64,000 nucleotides of DNA from AC-37 sp036386455. GTDB taxonomy: Bacteria > Actinomycetota > Thermoleophilia > Solirubrobacterales > Thermoleophilaceae. This document shows, in pieces, positions 42,265-52,249 of the stretch; the stretch's first letter is position 1; each line of letters starts with the position of its first letter. The notes below the pieces were generated by a model. That model had not been told where the DNA came from. It worked only from the letters and a program-made list of their open reading frames with translations, and ran no database searches. The DNA is taken from assembly GCA_036386455.1 (NCBI GenBank), contig DASVVS010000057.1, positions 21,473-85,472 on the forward strand. Direction: 5' to 3'. Both the position numbers and the translations under genes were made by a program.

Positions 42265-44747
42265 GCACGGTCGCGTTCTACGACAACTGGGCGCCGCCCG
42301 TGAAGGACGGCCAGTACACGGTCACGGTGGCGCAGTCGCTGACCGCCGACACGACCAGCGTGCCCTCGGCGCCGCAGGCCCCCGTGAGCCAGACCTTCAT
42401 CCTGCGCGGCCCGCGCTTCGTGATCGACCCGGGCGACGTGCAGCGCGCATTCCCGGCCGACAGCTCCACCGGGGTCTTCGACGAGTTCCTCCCGATGGTC
42501 GTGCTGAAGGGCGCCTCGCTGCCGTGGGAGCGGGAGATGGACGTGACCGGCGAGGTGGCGCCGGCCCTCTACCCGTGGGTGGCGCTGCTCGTGTTCGACG
42601 CGAGTGAGCTGCTCGTGCCGGGCGGCGGCGACCCGCCGCCCGCGGGCAGCCAGCAGTCGCCCACGCGCGCCGCCGCCATGTCGCTGCACGAGGTGATGAA
42701 CCCGCCCGCCGGCACGCTCGGCCCGTCGCTGACGCTCGAGGACGACGAGGACCCGGCCCAGATCCGGTGCAACGCGATCGAGATGGCGAGCGCGACGTTC
42801 GAGGGGCTCCTCGGCGGTGTCGACGACCTGCGCATGCTCGCGCACGTGCGCGAGGTGACTACCGAGAGCAAGGAGTCGTCGGCCGCCGCCCAGACCTGGT
42901 TCTCGACGGTGATCGCCAATCGCTTCGCGCTGCCGCCCGAGGGCGGCGCGGCCTCGCGCGCGAACGTCGCGCACCTCGTCTCGCTCGAGGGGTTCGACAC
43001 GCACCTCGGCGCGAGCGGTCCCTCGGTGCCGGCCGGCACCGACCGGGTGCGGATGATCTCGCTCCACGCCTGGGCGTTCACCACGCTGCCCGACCCGGCC
43101 GAGAACTTCGAGCAGCTCAGCCTGAACCTGATCTCGCCGGCCAGCGACGGGGGCTCGGGCCTCTTGATGCGGATCCCGCCGCCGCCCTGGGCGCAGAGCG
43201 TGGGGGCCCCCGACGCGGCGACCGCGATGGCCGTGCAGCGGATCCAGGACGGCTACACCGCGCTGAGCTACCGGACCCAATCCGGCGGCGAGACCTTCGG
43301 CTGGTACCGCGGGCCGTTCTCCCCCGTCCCGGTGACCGAGTTCATGGGCAACGCCCCGCCGGGCACGCCCGCGAACCCCGAGGCTCCGGCGAGCGCCTCG
43401 GACGCGCTGATCTACGACCAGGTGAACGGGCTCTTCGACACGTCCTACGCGGTGGCGTTCCAGACCGGGCGCTCGCTGGCGCTGGCGAGCCTTCCGTTCG
43501 CCACCGCCCTGCTCCAGTGCCGCCGCGACTCGCATGCCCTGCTGGACCAGCTCCTGGAGCTGATGCGCGACCCCGTGCTGTCGCGGAAGCTCGTGGCCGA
43601 CGGGATCCTCGACTCCACGACCGGGTCGCTCACGCCGGCCGGCGTGAGCGATCTGGCCGCGCTGCTCGCGACCGGCGTGACTCCGCACGCGATGGTGGAC
43701 GCGCTGGCCACCGCGCTGATCGACGGGATCGCCGCGCAGGTCGGCGTGAGCGGCGGCTTCAGCGCGGCCGACGCGCAGCAGCAGCCGGCCGACCCGCCCA
43801 CGCCGGCGCCGCCGAACATCCCGGCCGAGCTGACCGCGCTGATGCAGGACCCATCGGTGACGGACCTCCTGCTCCAGCTCAGCGGCCTCCAGACGGGCAC
43901 GCCCGGGTCGGGCACGTTCGAGGCCGCGATCCTGCCCGACCTGATCGTCGAGTGGCTGGCGCAGACCGCGCTGCTGGGCGGGGTGCCCTTCTCGAACCTG
44001 GTTCCCGACGAGCGGATGCTCCCGGTCGAGTCGATCCGCTTCTTCTACGTCGACCCGAACTGGATCGACGCCCTGATCGACGGCGCGCTGAGCGCCGGCA
44101 TCCAGTCGAGCCGCGACAGCCTGCTCACGCAGATCCTGCGCGACCCGCTGCACGACGCCGTGGACGAGGCGATCGTCGAGGTGCGCGACAAGCTGCGCGC
44201 CGTCCCGTCCGGCGGCTCCGCCCCGGCGCTCGGGACGATGGCCGGGTTCGTGCTGCGCTCGGCGCTCGTGGAGGGCTGGCCGGGCCTCGAGATCCGCGCC
44301 TGGTCGAACGCCGACGGCGTGGACCCGATGAAGCCGCTGCGGCTCGACCGGGTCGCGCCGGGCGTGATGATCGCGATCTACCCCGACACGCCGGTGAAGG
44401 TCGAGCTGAACGAGCCGTCGGAGGGGCTGGTGTTCGGGATGGAGGACAAGGGGGTCGGGCTGCGCTACCTGCCCGGCACGACCGGCGAGACCCCCGGCAA
44501 GGAGGGGCAGCTGCTGCCCGGGCCGGACAAGAAGGGCGTCTGGCTGGCGCCCGCCGCGATCGCGGCCCTGCGGCGCCCCGGGCTCGACCTGGGCCCGATC
44601 CGGATCGCCCGCAGCGGCGGACTGGCCGCGGCGCTCCAGGCGCTGCTGCCGGGCGAGACGGGGACGCTCGGGCCGGCGGCGCTCGCGGTGCAGATGGTGA
44701 AGGTCCCCGAGCAGATGCTCTTCTGCCCGAAGCTGAGCGGATCGTGA
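42261..44747 (+). CDS. Hypothetical large protein, third gene of the DUF6603 operon
   Basis: I do not recognise this 828-aa protein. The N-terminal part (about 1-130; FYDNWAPPVKDGQYTVTV, FILRGPRFVIDPGDV, FDEFLPMVVLKG) looks like a beta domain. The middle is helical (ALASLPFATALLQCRRDSHALLDQLLELM), a Pro/Gln-rich linker lies near 500, and the C-terminus returns to a beta domain. There is no signal peptide or membrane helix. It is coupled on both sides by 4-bp GTGA overlaps, so it is made together with the DUF6603 protein and the 1285-aa protein. An assembly partner is the simplest idea. Confidence 0.68.
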   Translation: MSTVAFYDNWAPPVKDGQYTVTVAQSLTADTTSVPSAPQAPVSQTFILRGPRFVIDPGDVQRAFPADSSTGVFDEFLPMVVLKGASLPWEREMDVTGEVAPALYPWVALLVFDASELLVPGGGDPPPAGSQQSPTRAAAMSLHEVMNPPAGTLGPSLTLEDDEDPAQIRCNAIEMASATFEGLLGGVDDLRMLAHVREVTTESKESSAAAQTWFSTVIANRFALPPEGGAASRANVAHLVSLEGFDTHLGASGPSVPAGTDRVRMISLHAWAFTTLPDPAENFEQLSLNLISPASDGGSGLLMRIPPPPWAQSVGAPDAATAMAVQRIQDGYTALSYRTQSGGETFGWYRGPFSPVPVTEFMGNAPPGTPANPEAPASASDALIYDQVNGLFDTSYAVAFQTGRSLALASLPFATALLQCRRDSHALLDQLLELMRDPVLSRKLVADGILDSTTGSLTPAGVSDLAALLATGVTPHAMVDALATALIDGIAAQVGVSGGFSAADAQQQPADPPTPAPPNIPAELTALMQDPSVTDLLLQLSGLQTGTPGSGTFEAAILPDLIVEWLAQTALLGGVPFSNLVPDERMLPVESIRFFYVDPNWIDALIDGALSAGIQSSRDSLLTQILRDPLHDAVDEAIVEVRDKLRAVPSGGSAPALGTMAGFVLRSALVEGWPGLEIRAWSNADGVDPMKPLRLDRVAPGVMIAIYPDTPVKVELNEPSEGLVFGMEDKGVGLRYLPGTTGETPGKEGQLLPGPDKKGVWLAPAAIAALRRPGLDLGPIRIARSGGLAAALQALLPGETGTLGPAALAVQMVKVPEQMLFCPKLSGS

Positions 44748-47700
44748 CCGTGCCGGCCGACAGCTCGAGCCTGCTCGTCCCCATCCACGTGGACGGCTGG
44801 GCCGTGGATTCGCAGAACCAGCAGCTCACGACCCTGTACGAGGCGAACTACGCGAACCTCGAGCAGTTCACGAGCCCGATAAGCACGACCGCCGGGCCCA
44901 AGCCGGAGATCGGCATCCACGTGCACTGGGCGCTGCCCGACGCCCTCACCCGCGGCCGCAAGGAGGACGCGGCCGCCGCGCTCGAGTTCCCGTACGTGCC
45001 CAACCGCTGGCTGGTCGCGCGCTTCGGGACCGACGACACCGGCGCGGCTCAGCCGTTCAAGGCCTGGGTCGTGCAGAGCGACGCCGTCACGCCGGGGACG
45101 GGCGAGACCGCCGGCGCGACCTCCGGCGGCAGCGCCTTCCTCGACCCGAACGACCCGAGCTACATGACCAACGGCGCGGACGACGACACGGTCATAAAGG
45201 TGAATCAGGTCAAGCTCGGCTCCACGGTGGACGTCGCGACCTGGGAGGGGAGCCCCGCGCCGGCCGGCGATCCGTTCCTCACCGCCGTCGGCCCGGGCAA
45301 CCCCTCGTTCGCGGCGTTCATGCCGTTCTCGCAGGACGTGTTCGCGTTCGTGGACACCGACCTGCCGGCCGAGGGGAGCGGCCGCACCTACGCGTTCACC
45401 TACATGGTGGTCGGCTGGTTCAGCGACGCGGCCACGATGGACCCGCTCCGCGGGGTGACCACCTACATCCCGGGCATCTGGGCCAGCGAGGCGGACTGGC
45501 AGGCGCAGACGCAGGCCCAGCGCTTCGAGACCCTGCTCGCGGACGCGAGGTGGTCGGTGAGCGGGACCGTGCCCGACACGCCCCCGGTGACGAGCCTCCT
45601 CCACGGGACGACCATCGACGTGGCCTGGCCGGTCGGCGCCGCCGGACCCAACCCGATCGACCCCGGCCAGGTGACGATCGCGGTCGGCAACACCGCCGCC
45701 GACGCACTCGCCGCCCTGATCCGGAACTACGCCGACAGGCAGGGCACGCCCGACTGGCAGGCCGCGGGGCAGAACCTGGCCGGGCTGGTGCAGGCGACGA
45801 TGCTCGACGCGCTCGACGTCTACGGCACGCCCGGGGCGCCGGTGCTGATGAACCAGAGGATCGAGGACTCCTGGTTCGGGACCGCCCCCGGCGGCACGAT
45901 CTGGTCCGCGGTGGCCGCCACGCCGCAGGCGGCGGGCCAGCAGGCCGAGACGCCGCAGCTCACCCCGGCGCAGTCCACCAAGCTCCACGAGCTGCTCGCG
46001 GCGCTCAACGTGGCCCAGCGCGACTACGACGACGCCGGGCGCGAACTCGTCTCGCTCCGGCAGACGCTCTACCAGATGTGGCTCCGCGTGGGAGTGGGAA
46101 GCACGTTCGGCTTCGGCCAGGGGCCGCCGAACTGGGACGACCTGGAGCCGCTGCTCGACCAGAGCATCTACCCGGCGCTGATCGCGCGGGTCTGGCAGGG
46201 GATCTGCGACCACCAGAGTGCGGCGAAGGAACTGCCCGACCCGACCGACCCCGGCGCGGCCACCGCCTGGGCGGACGCGAGCTGGAGCTTCCCGGCCGGC
46301 GACGGCGGCGGCACGACGACGCTGTCGGCGCTCGGACTCGGGCTCAAGGCCGGTAACGACACGGCCTTCTCCCACCCGAACGACCCGGTGATCCTGATCT
46401 CCGGGGCCGACCGCTCGCAGCGCCACGGCGAGGACGGGCGCTGCAACGCCGACGGGACCATGACCTGCCGGCTGCCGGGCCAGTCGATCACCGGCCTCGC
46501 GGTCAGCGGTCAGCCGCCCGTCACCGCCGCGGCGCTCCAGGCGAAGGGCCTCGACCAGAACCCGCTCGCCCCGTACTCCAAGGTGCCGTCGGTCCCGAGC
46601 CTCGTGCAGGAGGCCTACCTCGCCGATCCGCAGAACGCGACGGCCATGGCCGGGGCGACCGGCGCGGACGCCACGGCCGTGAAGAACGGCATCGAGTCGC
46701 TGATCGACGAGGCCGCCCAGCCCAGCGCGGCCTGGCAGGGCACCCCGCCGGCGCCGTTCTCGCTCGCGGACGGGTCGTCGCCGGCCTGGGCGCCGCTGTT
46801 CCTCCAGTGGCATGTCACGTACTACCCGACCGGGTCGGGGACGAGCAAGGAGGCGCGTCCGTTCTCGATCGGCGACTGGAGCTTCGACGGCCAGAGCATG
46901 AGCTGGGCCGGGACGGGCTTCGAGCTGACGGATGCGATCGGCCTGACGGGGCGGACGGTGCTCACGCCACTGGCACCGCTGCTCTTCAAGCAGAAGATCC
47001 AGGCCTACCTCGAGAAGCACACCTCGATCGACACGCAGCAGATGGAGCAGCTCGTCGCGACCGTCTCGGGCTGGGACCTGCTGTCGCAGTCGCTCAGCGG
47101 CTTCACGGACCAGCTCCTGACGCTGTCCGACGTCGAGACCTTCCCGCCGTCGGCGACCGGCAGGCCGGCCGGTCCGGTGCAGTGCCCGCCGTCCGGCACG
47201 GCGGACGTGGCCGCGCTGATCGGCCAGGAGTACCGCCACATGCCGGTGCAGTACGGATCGCGCGGGGTGTACGCGAGCGACTTCTATCCGGTGCGCGGCG
47301 GGTTCCTCCAGCTGACGAGCATGAAGATCGTCGACGTCTTCAGCCAGACCGTCGAGCTGGTGGCGCCGAACACGCCGCAGGGGTACCAGCCGGTCATCGC
47401 CCAGGGGCTCGTCCCGGACAGACCGAGGGCCGGCTCGCCGGCGCTCCCCTACGGAGTCGCACAGCTCCCGCCGCGGGTCGCCCAGGACACCCGGCTCGAC
47501 TTCCGCTTCCTGGCGAACGACGGCAGCGGGCTCGACGTCGCCACCTCCCCGAACCCGAACCCGGTCTGCGGCTGGCTGCTGCCGAACCACCTCGACGGCG
47601 GGATCGCCGTGTACAACGGCGGCGGGACGATGCTCGGCGAGCTTCTGCCGCTGCCGGCGCCGGACAACTGGCGCCCGCGCCCCGGCGATCCCGGCCCGGT

Positions 47701-48601
47701 CCCCCCGCCGAGGCAGCCGTCCGACATCCCGAACGCCGCCCTGCAGGCGGTGGTCGTGAGCATGGCGGCCCAGTCGCCGGCGGTGTTCGGCGACGTGCTC
47801 TCGACCATCGACGAGACGCTCTGGACGGTGGACCCGCTGGGGGGACGCAAGGACCAGTTCCTCTCGGTGCTGTTCGGCCGCCCGCTGGCCGTGGTGCAGG
47901 CCCAGCTCGGCCTGAGCCTGATGGGCGAGCCCGCGTTCGAGCAGACCTGGGAGGCGATGACCCAGCCACGCAACGCGAGCGCGCCGCTGCCGCTCGCATG
48001 GAGCAAGCACGCCGGCGACGTGGAGCAGGTGCCGTTCCCGGTCCGCCTGGGAGACCAGGACATCCGGCCCGACGGCCTGATCGGCTACTACCTGCCGAGC
48101 GAGTACGTGCAGGGCAGGGGCTACAGCACATTCCACACGGTCCACGTCCCGGACGGCGTGACGAGCGGCGACACGTACCTGAAGCAGATCGTCGCGCCCG
48201 CGGTGGCGGCCGGGCCGGCGACCTACCAGGGCGGCATCGCGCTGAACGTGAACGCGGCGCCCACGACCGTCACGCTGGTGCTCGACCCGCGCGGGCCGGT
48301 GCACGCGTTCACCGGCATCCTCCCGGTCACGACCGCGACGCTGCCGCCGAACCTCGTGGAGGACTTCGTGAAGCAGCTCGCCGTCACGTTCCGGACGGGC
48401 CCGATCATCTCCGACCCGGGGACGCTGCGCCTGCCGCTGCCGGGCGGCCGGCACGGGGCATGGGACTGGGTCCAGGCGACACCCGACGGAGGGTGGGAGC
48501 AGGACCCGATCGTCGCCGCCGACGACGTCGCACGCCTGCCCGGCTCCCCGCTCCAGCTCCGCGAGGGCTGGCTGCGGCTGACCGATCCGGACGAGTCGTG
48601 A
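44744..48601 (+). CDS. Hypothetical giant protein, fourth gene of the DUF6603 operon
   Basis: I cannot name the family of this 1285-aa protein. Strong-looking motifs include IGIHVHWALPDALTRG, FPYVPNRWLVARFG, FYPVRGGFLQLTSMKIVD, RVAQDTRLDFRFLANDG and VCGWLLPNHLDGGIAVY. A coiled or helical region lies near 410-470 (ALNVAQRDYDDAGRELVSL). The rest is beta-rich and low in Lys. There is no signal peptide or membrane segment. Its GTG start overlaps the previous stop by 4 bp, and its own stop overlaps the next GTG by 4 bp. The many Trp- and Pro-rich motifs suggest a large folded structural protein. Confidence 0.68.
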   Translation: MTVPADSSSLLVPIHVDGWAVDSQNQQLTTLYEANYANLEQFTSPISTTAGPKPEIGIHVHWALPDALTRGRKEDAAAALEFPYVPNRWLVARFGTDDTGAAQPFKAWVVQSDAVTPGTGETAGATSGGSAFLDPNDPSYMTNGADDDTVIKVNQVKLGSTVDVATWEGSPAPAGDPFLTAVGPGNPSFAAFMPFSQDVFAFVDTDLPAEGSGRTYAFTYMVVGWFSDAATMDPLRGVTTYIPGIWASEADWQAQTQAQRFETLLADARWSVSGTVPDTPPVTSLLHGTTIDVAWPVGAAGPNPIDPGQVTIAVGNTAADALAALIRNYADRQGTPDWQAAGQNLAGLVQATMLDALDVYGTPGAPVLMNQRIEDSWFGTAPGGTIWSAVAATPQAAGQQAETPQLTPAQSTKLHELLAALNVAQRDYDDAGRELVSLRQTLYQMWLRVGVGSTFGFGQGPPNWDDLEPLLDQSIYPALIARVWQGICDHQSAAKELPDPTDPGAATAWADASWSFPAGDGGGTTTLSALGLGLKAGNDTAFSHPNDPVILISGADRSQRHGEDGRCNADGTMTCRLPGQSITGLAVSGQPPVTAAALQAKGLDQNPLAPYSKVPSVPSLVQEAYLADPQNATAMAGATGADATAVKNGIESLIDEAAQPSAAWQGTPPAPFSLADGSSPAWAPLFLQWHVTYYPTGSGTSKEARPFSIGDWSFDGQSMSWAGTGFELTDAIGLTGRTVLTPLAPLLFKQKIQAYLEKHTSIDTQQMEQLVATVSGWDLLSQSLSGFTDQLLTLSDVETFPPSATGRPAGPVQCPPSGTADVAALIGQEYRHMPVQYGSRGVYASDFYPVRGGFLQLTSMKIVDVFSQTVELVAPNTPQGYQPVIAQGLVPDRPRAGSPALPYGVAQLPPRVAQDTRLDFRFLANDGSGLDVATSPNPNPVCGWLLPNHLDGGIAVYNGGGTMLGELLPLPAPDNWRPRPGDPGPVPPPRQPSDIPNAALQAVVVSMAAQSPAVFGDVLSTIDETLWTVDPLGGRKDQFLSVLFGRPLAVVQAQLGLSLMGEPAFEQTWEAMTQPRNASAPLPLAWSKHAGDVEQVPFPVRLGDQDIRPDGLIGYYLPSEYVQGRGYSTFHTVHVPDGVTSGDTYLKQIVAPAVAAGPATYQGGIALNVNAAPTTVTLVLDPRGPVHAFTGILPVTTATLPPNLVEDFVKQLAVTFRTGPIISDPGTLRLPLPGGRHGAWDWVQATPDGGWEQDPIVAADDVARLPGSPLQLREGWLRLTDPDES

Positions 48602-50421
48602 GCGCGGCCACCAAGCTCCTCTATGCGCTCTCGACCGATCCGGTCCCGCTCCAGGCCAGCCCGGCGCAGGGGAACCCCGTCGAATGCGTGCTCACGGTGG
48701 TGGCGTCGAACCCGGCGCCGGACCCGGACGCGAACCCGGTCGTGCTGAAGGGCGTCAAGATCACGCTGCCGCTCGGCGCCGCCGCCGCGGACCTGGCGCC
48801 GGACGCGACGGGCATCGGCCCCGTCCCGCCCACCGGCTGGACGCTCCAGCCGAACACCGCCGCGGGCGTGTACGCGTTCGTGCCGGAGGGTCCGCCCGGG
48901 ACGAAGGCGTCAGTCGGGGCGCAGTCGCTCGTGTTCGTCTTCAACGCGGTCACGGTCAACAGCGCGCCGGGCCCGGTGGCGGGGCTCCAGGTCCTCGAGG
49001 GGTCCACGGGATCGCCGACGCTGGACCTGCCGCTGACCAAGTTCCCCCACGGCTGGGGCTCGGTCCAGTTCTGGGTCCTTCCGGCGGACATCGCGTTCGG
49101 GGACTCGACCACGCTTCACTGGTCCGGGCCGGCCGGGGCGACGTACGCGATCGAGTACGTCGCCGGTCGCCGCGTGGTGAACGTGCCGGCGAGCGGCCGG
49201 CCTGCGCTCTCGAACGCGGGCGTCTACCCGGGCGCCGGCGACCCGGCCCTGGCGCCGGCGCAGACGACCGTCTTCACGCTCGAGGTCAGGGACGTCATCG
49301 ACGGCGTGGAGTACTCGACCCAGGAGCAGAAGACCGTCACCGTCGTGCCCCCGGGGCCCGCTATCACGAAGTTCACGGGCGCCGTCGAAGAGACCGGCGC
49401 CGGCGCGTATCAGGTCGTGCTCGAGTGGGAGGCGGCCAACACCGACTACTGCACGCTGAACGCCGTTCCGGCACAGGAGCTCCAGCCGCAGTCGCCGACG
49501 GACGGATACCCGCTCCCCGTGACGGCCCCGTTCGCCGGCAGCTACGTCCTCCGGGCGGTGAGCCAGGCGGGCTCGGCGAGCAAGACGCTGACGCTCGCGT
49601 GGGGGCCCAGGTCGGTCGCGCCGGTGCCAGCGGCGTGCCAGCCGCCGACGGACATCGCGCTGTCGCCGGACGGCTCGCTCCTCTACCTGGCCGGCGGAGA
49701 CTCGTGCGCCGTCTACCAGACGCCGGCCACTCCGGCCCTGCCGCTCCCCGCGCCCGCCGTGAGCAAGATGCCGTGGAGCGACGGCACGGCCGTCCGGCTC
49801 GCGGGCGCCACCTCCTCGCCGCAGCAGCTCGCCTGGTCGATGACGCCGTCCGCCGGAGCCAACCCCGGCGCCGAGCTGGGCCTGATCGCCGCCGCGCAGG
49901 GCGCGCCGTCGTACCAGCCGGTGCTCCCGGACCTCCCGATGCCCGCCGCGCCCGGGGGCATCGCGGCCTCCCAGGTGCCCCCGTTTCTCTACGGCGCCGG
50001 CGTGCTGCTGTGGCGGTGCATGTCCGACCCGATCGGGCAGCCCCGCTATTGGGGTTCGGGACCGATCGAGGCCGTCGCGATCGCGGCCTCCGCCGATCAG
50101 CGGTTCTACCTCGCGACCGCCGGCGCCATCACCGGCTACGTCGTGCTGCACGCGGAGGTGCCGGAGCTTCTCGTGGCGCCGTATGGATCGCCGCTGCCGC
50201 TCGCGGGGGTGACCGACCTCGCCGTCTCCGACCGGTTCCTGTTCGTCGCGACCGGGCAGCAGGTGGTCGTGGTCGACCGCAACAGCATGCAGCGGGCCGG
50301 CGCGCCGATCGCGGTCGCCGCCGACCGCATCGCCGTCTCCCCGGACGGGCTGCGGCTGTACGCGCTGCACATCGCGTCGAACGCGATCACCGTCGTGTCC
50401 CCGACCCCGCTGATCCCCTGA
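48598..50421 (+). CDS. Beta-propeller-like protein A, tandem paralogue
   Basis: This 607-aa protein starts with KLLYALSTDPVPLQASPAQG. The first half (about 1-330) holds Ig-like or beta-sandwich segments (TTLHWSGPAGATYAIEY, VLEWEAANTDYC). The second half has propeller-like strands of the LALSPDGSLLYLAGG / AVSPDGLRLYALH type. It is a clear paralogue of the next gene over its whole length. The family is unknown to me and no export signal is seen. It overlaps both neighbours by 4 bp. Such proteins often bind ligands or partners through the propeller. Confidence 0.7.
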   Translation: MSAATKLLYALSTDPVPLQASPAQGNPVECVLTVVASNPAPDPDANPVVLKGVKITLPLGAAAADLAPDATGIGPVPPTGWTLQPNTAAGVYAFVPEGPPGTKASVGAQSLVFVFNAVTVNSAPGPVAGLQVLEGSTGSPTLDLPLTKFPHGWGSVQFWVLPADIAFGDSTTLHWSGPAGATYAIEYVAGRRVVNVPASGRPALSNAGVYPGAGDPALAPAQTTVFTLEVRDVIDGVEYSTQEQKTVTVVPPGPAITKFTGAVEETGAGAYQVVLEWEAANTDYCTLNAVPAQELQPQSPTDGYPLPVTAPFAGSYVLRAVSQAGSASKTLTLAWGPRSVAPVPAACQPPTDIALSPDGSLLYLAGGDSCAVYQTPATPALPLPAPAVSKMPWSDGTAVRLAGATSSPQQLAWSMTPSAGANPGAELGLIAAAQGAPSYQPVLPDLPMPAAPGGIAASQVPPFLYGAGVLLWRCMSDPIGQPRYWGSGPIEAVAIAASADQRFYLATAGAITGYVVLHAEVPELLVAPYGSPLPLAGVTDLAVSDRFLFVATGQQVVVVDRNSMQRAGAPIAVAADRIAVSPDGLRLYALHIASNAITVVSPTPLIP

Positions 50422-52235
50422 GCTCCGCCATCAAGCTCCTCTACGCGCTCACCACCCAGCCGTTCCCGCTCCAGGCGAGCCCGGCTCAGGGGGATCTCGT
50501 CCAGTGCGTGCTCACGGTCGTGGCGTCGAACCCGGCACCGAACCCCGATGCGAACCCGGTCACGCTGGCGGGCGTGGAGATCGTGCTGCCGATCGGCGAG
50601 GCGGCCGGTGACCTGACGCCGGACGTGACGAACGTAGGCCCATTGCCGCCGCAGGGCTGGCAGCTCCAGCCGAACACCGCCCCCGGGGTCTTCGTGTTCG
50701 TGCCGGCGGGACCGCCCCGGACCACGGTGCCGGTGGGTGCCCAGCCGCTCGCGTTCGGCCTCGAGGCGGTGTCCGTGAACCGCGCGCCGGGCCCGGTCGC
50801 GGGGCTCCAGGTGATCGAGGGGACGGCCGGGATGCCGTCGGTCCAGCTCCCGCTGACCAAGTTCCCGAGCGGCTGGGGGTCGGTGGAGTTCTGGGCCGAC
50901 CCGCCCGACGTCGCCTTCGGGCAGTCCACCACGCTGCACTGGTCCGGCCCGCCCGGCGCCACCTATGCGATCGAGTACGCGACCGGGGACGGGGTGGTGA
51001 ACCTCCCGTCCGCCGGGCAGCCGCCGTTCGCGCACGCCGGCGTCTGGCCCGGCGCGGACGACCCGCCGCTGGAGCCGGCGAAGACGACCGTCTTCACGAT
51101 GACCGTGGAGGAGACGATCGGGTCCGAGCACTACGCGACGCGCGTGCAGGAGACGGTCACGGTCGTGCCGCCGGGTCCGCAGATCCAGCGGTTCGCCGGC
51201 ACGATCGTCGCGGCCGCCGGCGGCTACGAGGCCGTCCTCGAGTGGGAGACCGCGAACGCGGACTACTGCACGCTGAGCGCCGTGCCCGAGGAGGAGCTCC
51301 AGCCGCAGTCGGAGCCGGGCGGTTACGCGCTCCCGATCAGCCGGCCGCTGACCGGGACCTACGCGCTGGAGGCCGTCAGCCACGCCGGGACCGCGACCGC
51401 GACCGTCCAGGCGTTCTGGCAGGTCAGGAGCGTGACCCCGCTTCCTGCCGCGTGCGACCCGCCCATGGACCTGGCGCTCGCCCCGGACGGCGCGCTGCTC
51501 TACGTGGCGGGCGGCCAGTCGATGGCCGCCTACGTGACGCCCGCGAGCGCCGGCGACGCGCTCCCCGCGCCGGTCGTGGAGCAGATGGGCGGCGTGGTGG
51601 GCCCCGAGACCCGGCTCGCCACCGCTCGCATGAACGGTGCCGAGCTCGTCGTGGCCCTCCGGGCGGCCGGCGCCGACATCCAGCTCTCGGGGATGGCCGC
51701 GCTGGAGTTCCTGGGCGGCGAGTTCACGAACGTCTACATGTGGACCATTCCGGCGGCATCCGCCGCCGATGCGCTCGCCGCGACCCCGGACGGCTCGCAG
51801 CTCTACCCGGTCACGGGCGGGGTGATCTGGGGTGAGAGCTTCAGCGTGGACGCCGGCCCCACGCTCGAGTGGATGGTGGGCGAGAGCGGGGTGACCGCCG
51901 TGGCGGCGTCGGGCGACGGCTGGCTCTACACGGGCGCGGCCGGGGCCGTCACCGCCCAGCAGGTGGGCGGCAGCGGGCTGACCCCGGGCGCCGCCCTCTC
52001 CCTACCCGGGCAGACGGTGGTCGACCTCGCGCTGGCCGGTGAGACGCTCTTCGTCGCGCTCGGCCAGGAGATCGTGGCGGTGGACCGGGGCAGCATGCAG
52101 CAGCTCGGCGATCCGCTCCCGATCGCCGCGGACGCGATCGCCATGTCCCCCGACGGGCTGCGCCTGTACGCGCTTGCGATCCCCGCGCGGACCGTCTACG
52201 TCATCTCCCCGACCCCGCTCACCGGAGGGCTCTAG
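50418..52235 (+). CDS. Beta-propeller-like protein B, tandem paralogue with apparent CTG start
   Basis: The 605-aa protein aligns end to end with protein A (KLLYALTTQPFPLQASPAQG at the N-terminus, MSPDGLRLYALAIP near the C-terminus). The frame-consistent start that restores the same N-terminus is a CTG at 50418, which overlaps the preceding TGA exactly where the other genes of the operon have GTGA. The next in-frame standard start is the GTG at 50508, which would remove 30 conserved residues. Downstream, 14 bp separate it from the dehydrogenase gene, so it closes the operon. Confidence 0.68.
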   Translation: MSSAIKLLYALTTQPFPLQASPAQGDLVQCVLTVVASNPAPNPDANPVTLAGVEIVLPIGEAAGDLTPDVTNVGPLPPQGWQLQPNTAPGVFVFVPAGPPRTTVPVGAQPLAFGLEAVSVNRAPGPVAGLQVIEGTAGMPSVQLPLTKFPSGWGSVEFWADPPDVAFGQSTTLHWSGPPGATYAIEYATGDGVVNLPSAGQPPFAHAGVWPGADDPPLEPAKTTVFTMTVEETIGSEHYATRVQETVTVVPPGPQIQRFAGTIVAAAGGYEAVLEWETANADYCTLSAVPEEELQPQSEPGGYALPISRPLTGTYALEAVSHAGTATATVQAFWQVRSVTPLPAACDPPMDLALAPDGALLYVAGGQSMAAYVTPASAGDALPAPVVEQMGGVVGPETRLATARMNGAELVVALRAAGADIQLSGMAALEFLGGEFTNVYMWTIPAASAADALAATPDGSQLYPVTGGVIWGESFSVDAGPTLEWMVGESGVTAVAASGDGWLYTGAAGAVTAQQVGGSGLTPGAALSLPGQTVVDLALAGETLFVALGQEIVAVDRGSMQQLGDPLPIAADAIAMSPDGLRLYALAIPARTVYVISPTPLTGGL

Positions 52236-52249
52236 GGTCTCCCCACCAG

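Noticed and set aside
44465..48454. 1329-codon minus-strand ORF opposite the 1285-aa protein
   Set aside because: Same reasons: no domain, biased composition, and it would span gene boundaries of the plus-strand operon.
37674..52235. The giant-protein operon as an extracellular contractile injection system
   Set aside because: No sheath, tube, baseplate or AAA ATPase gene is present, and no phage-tail motif is seen in the proteins.
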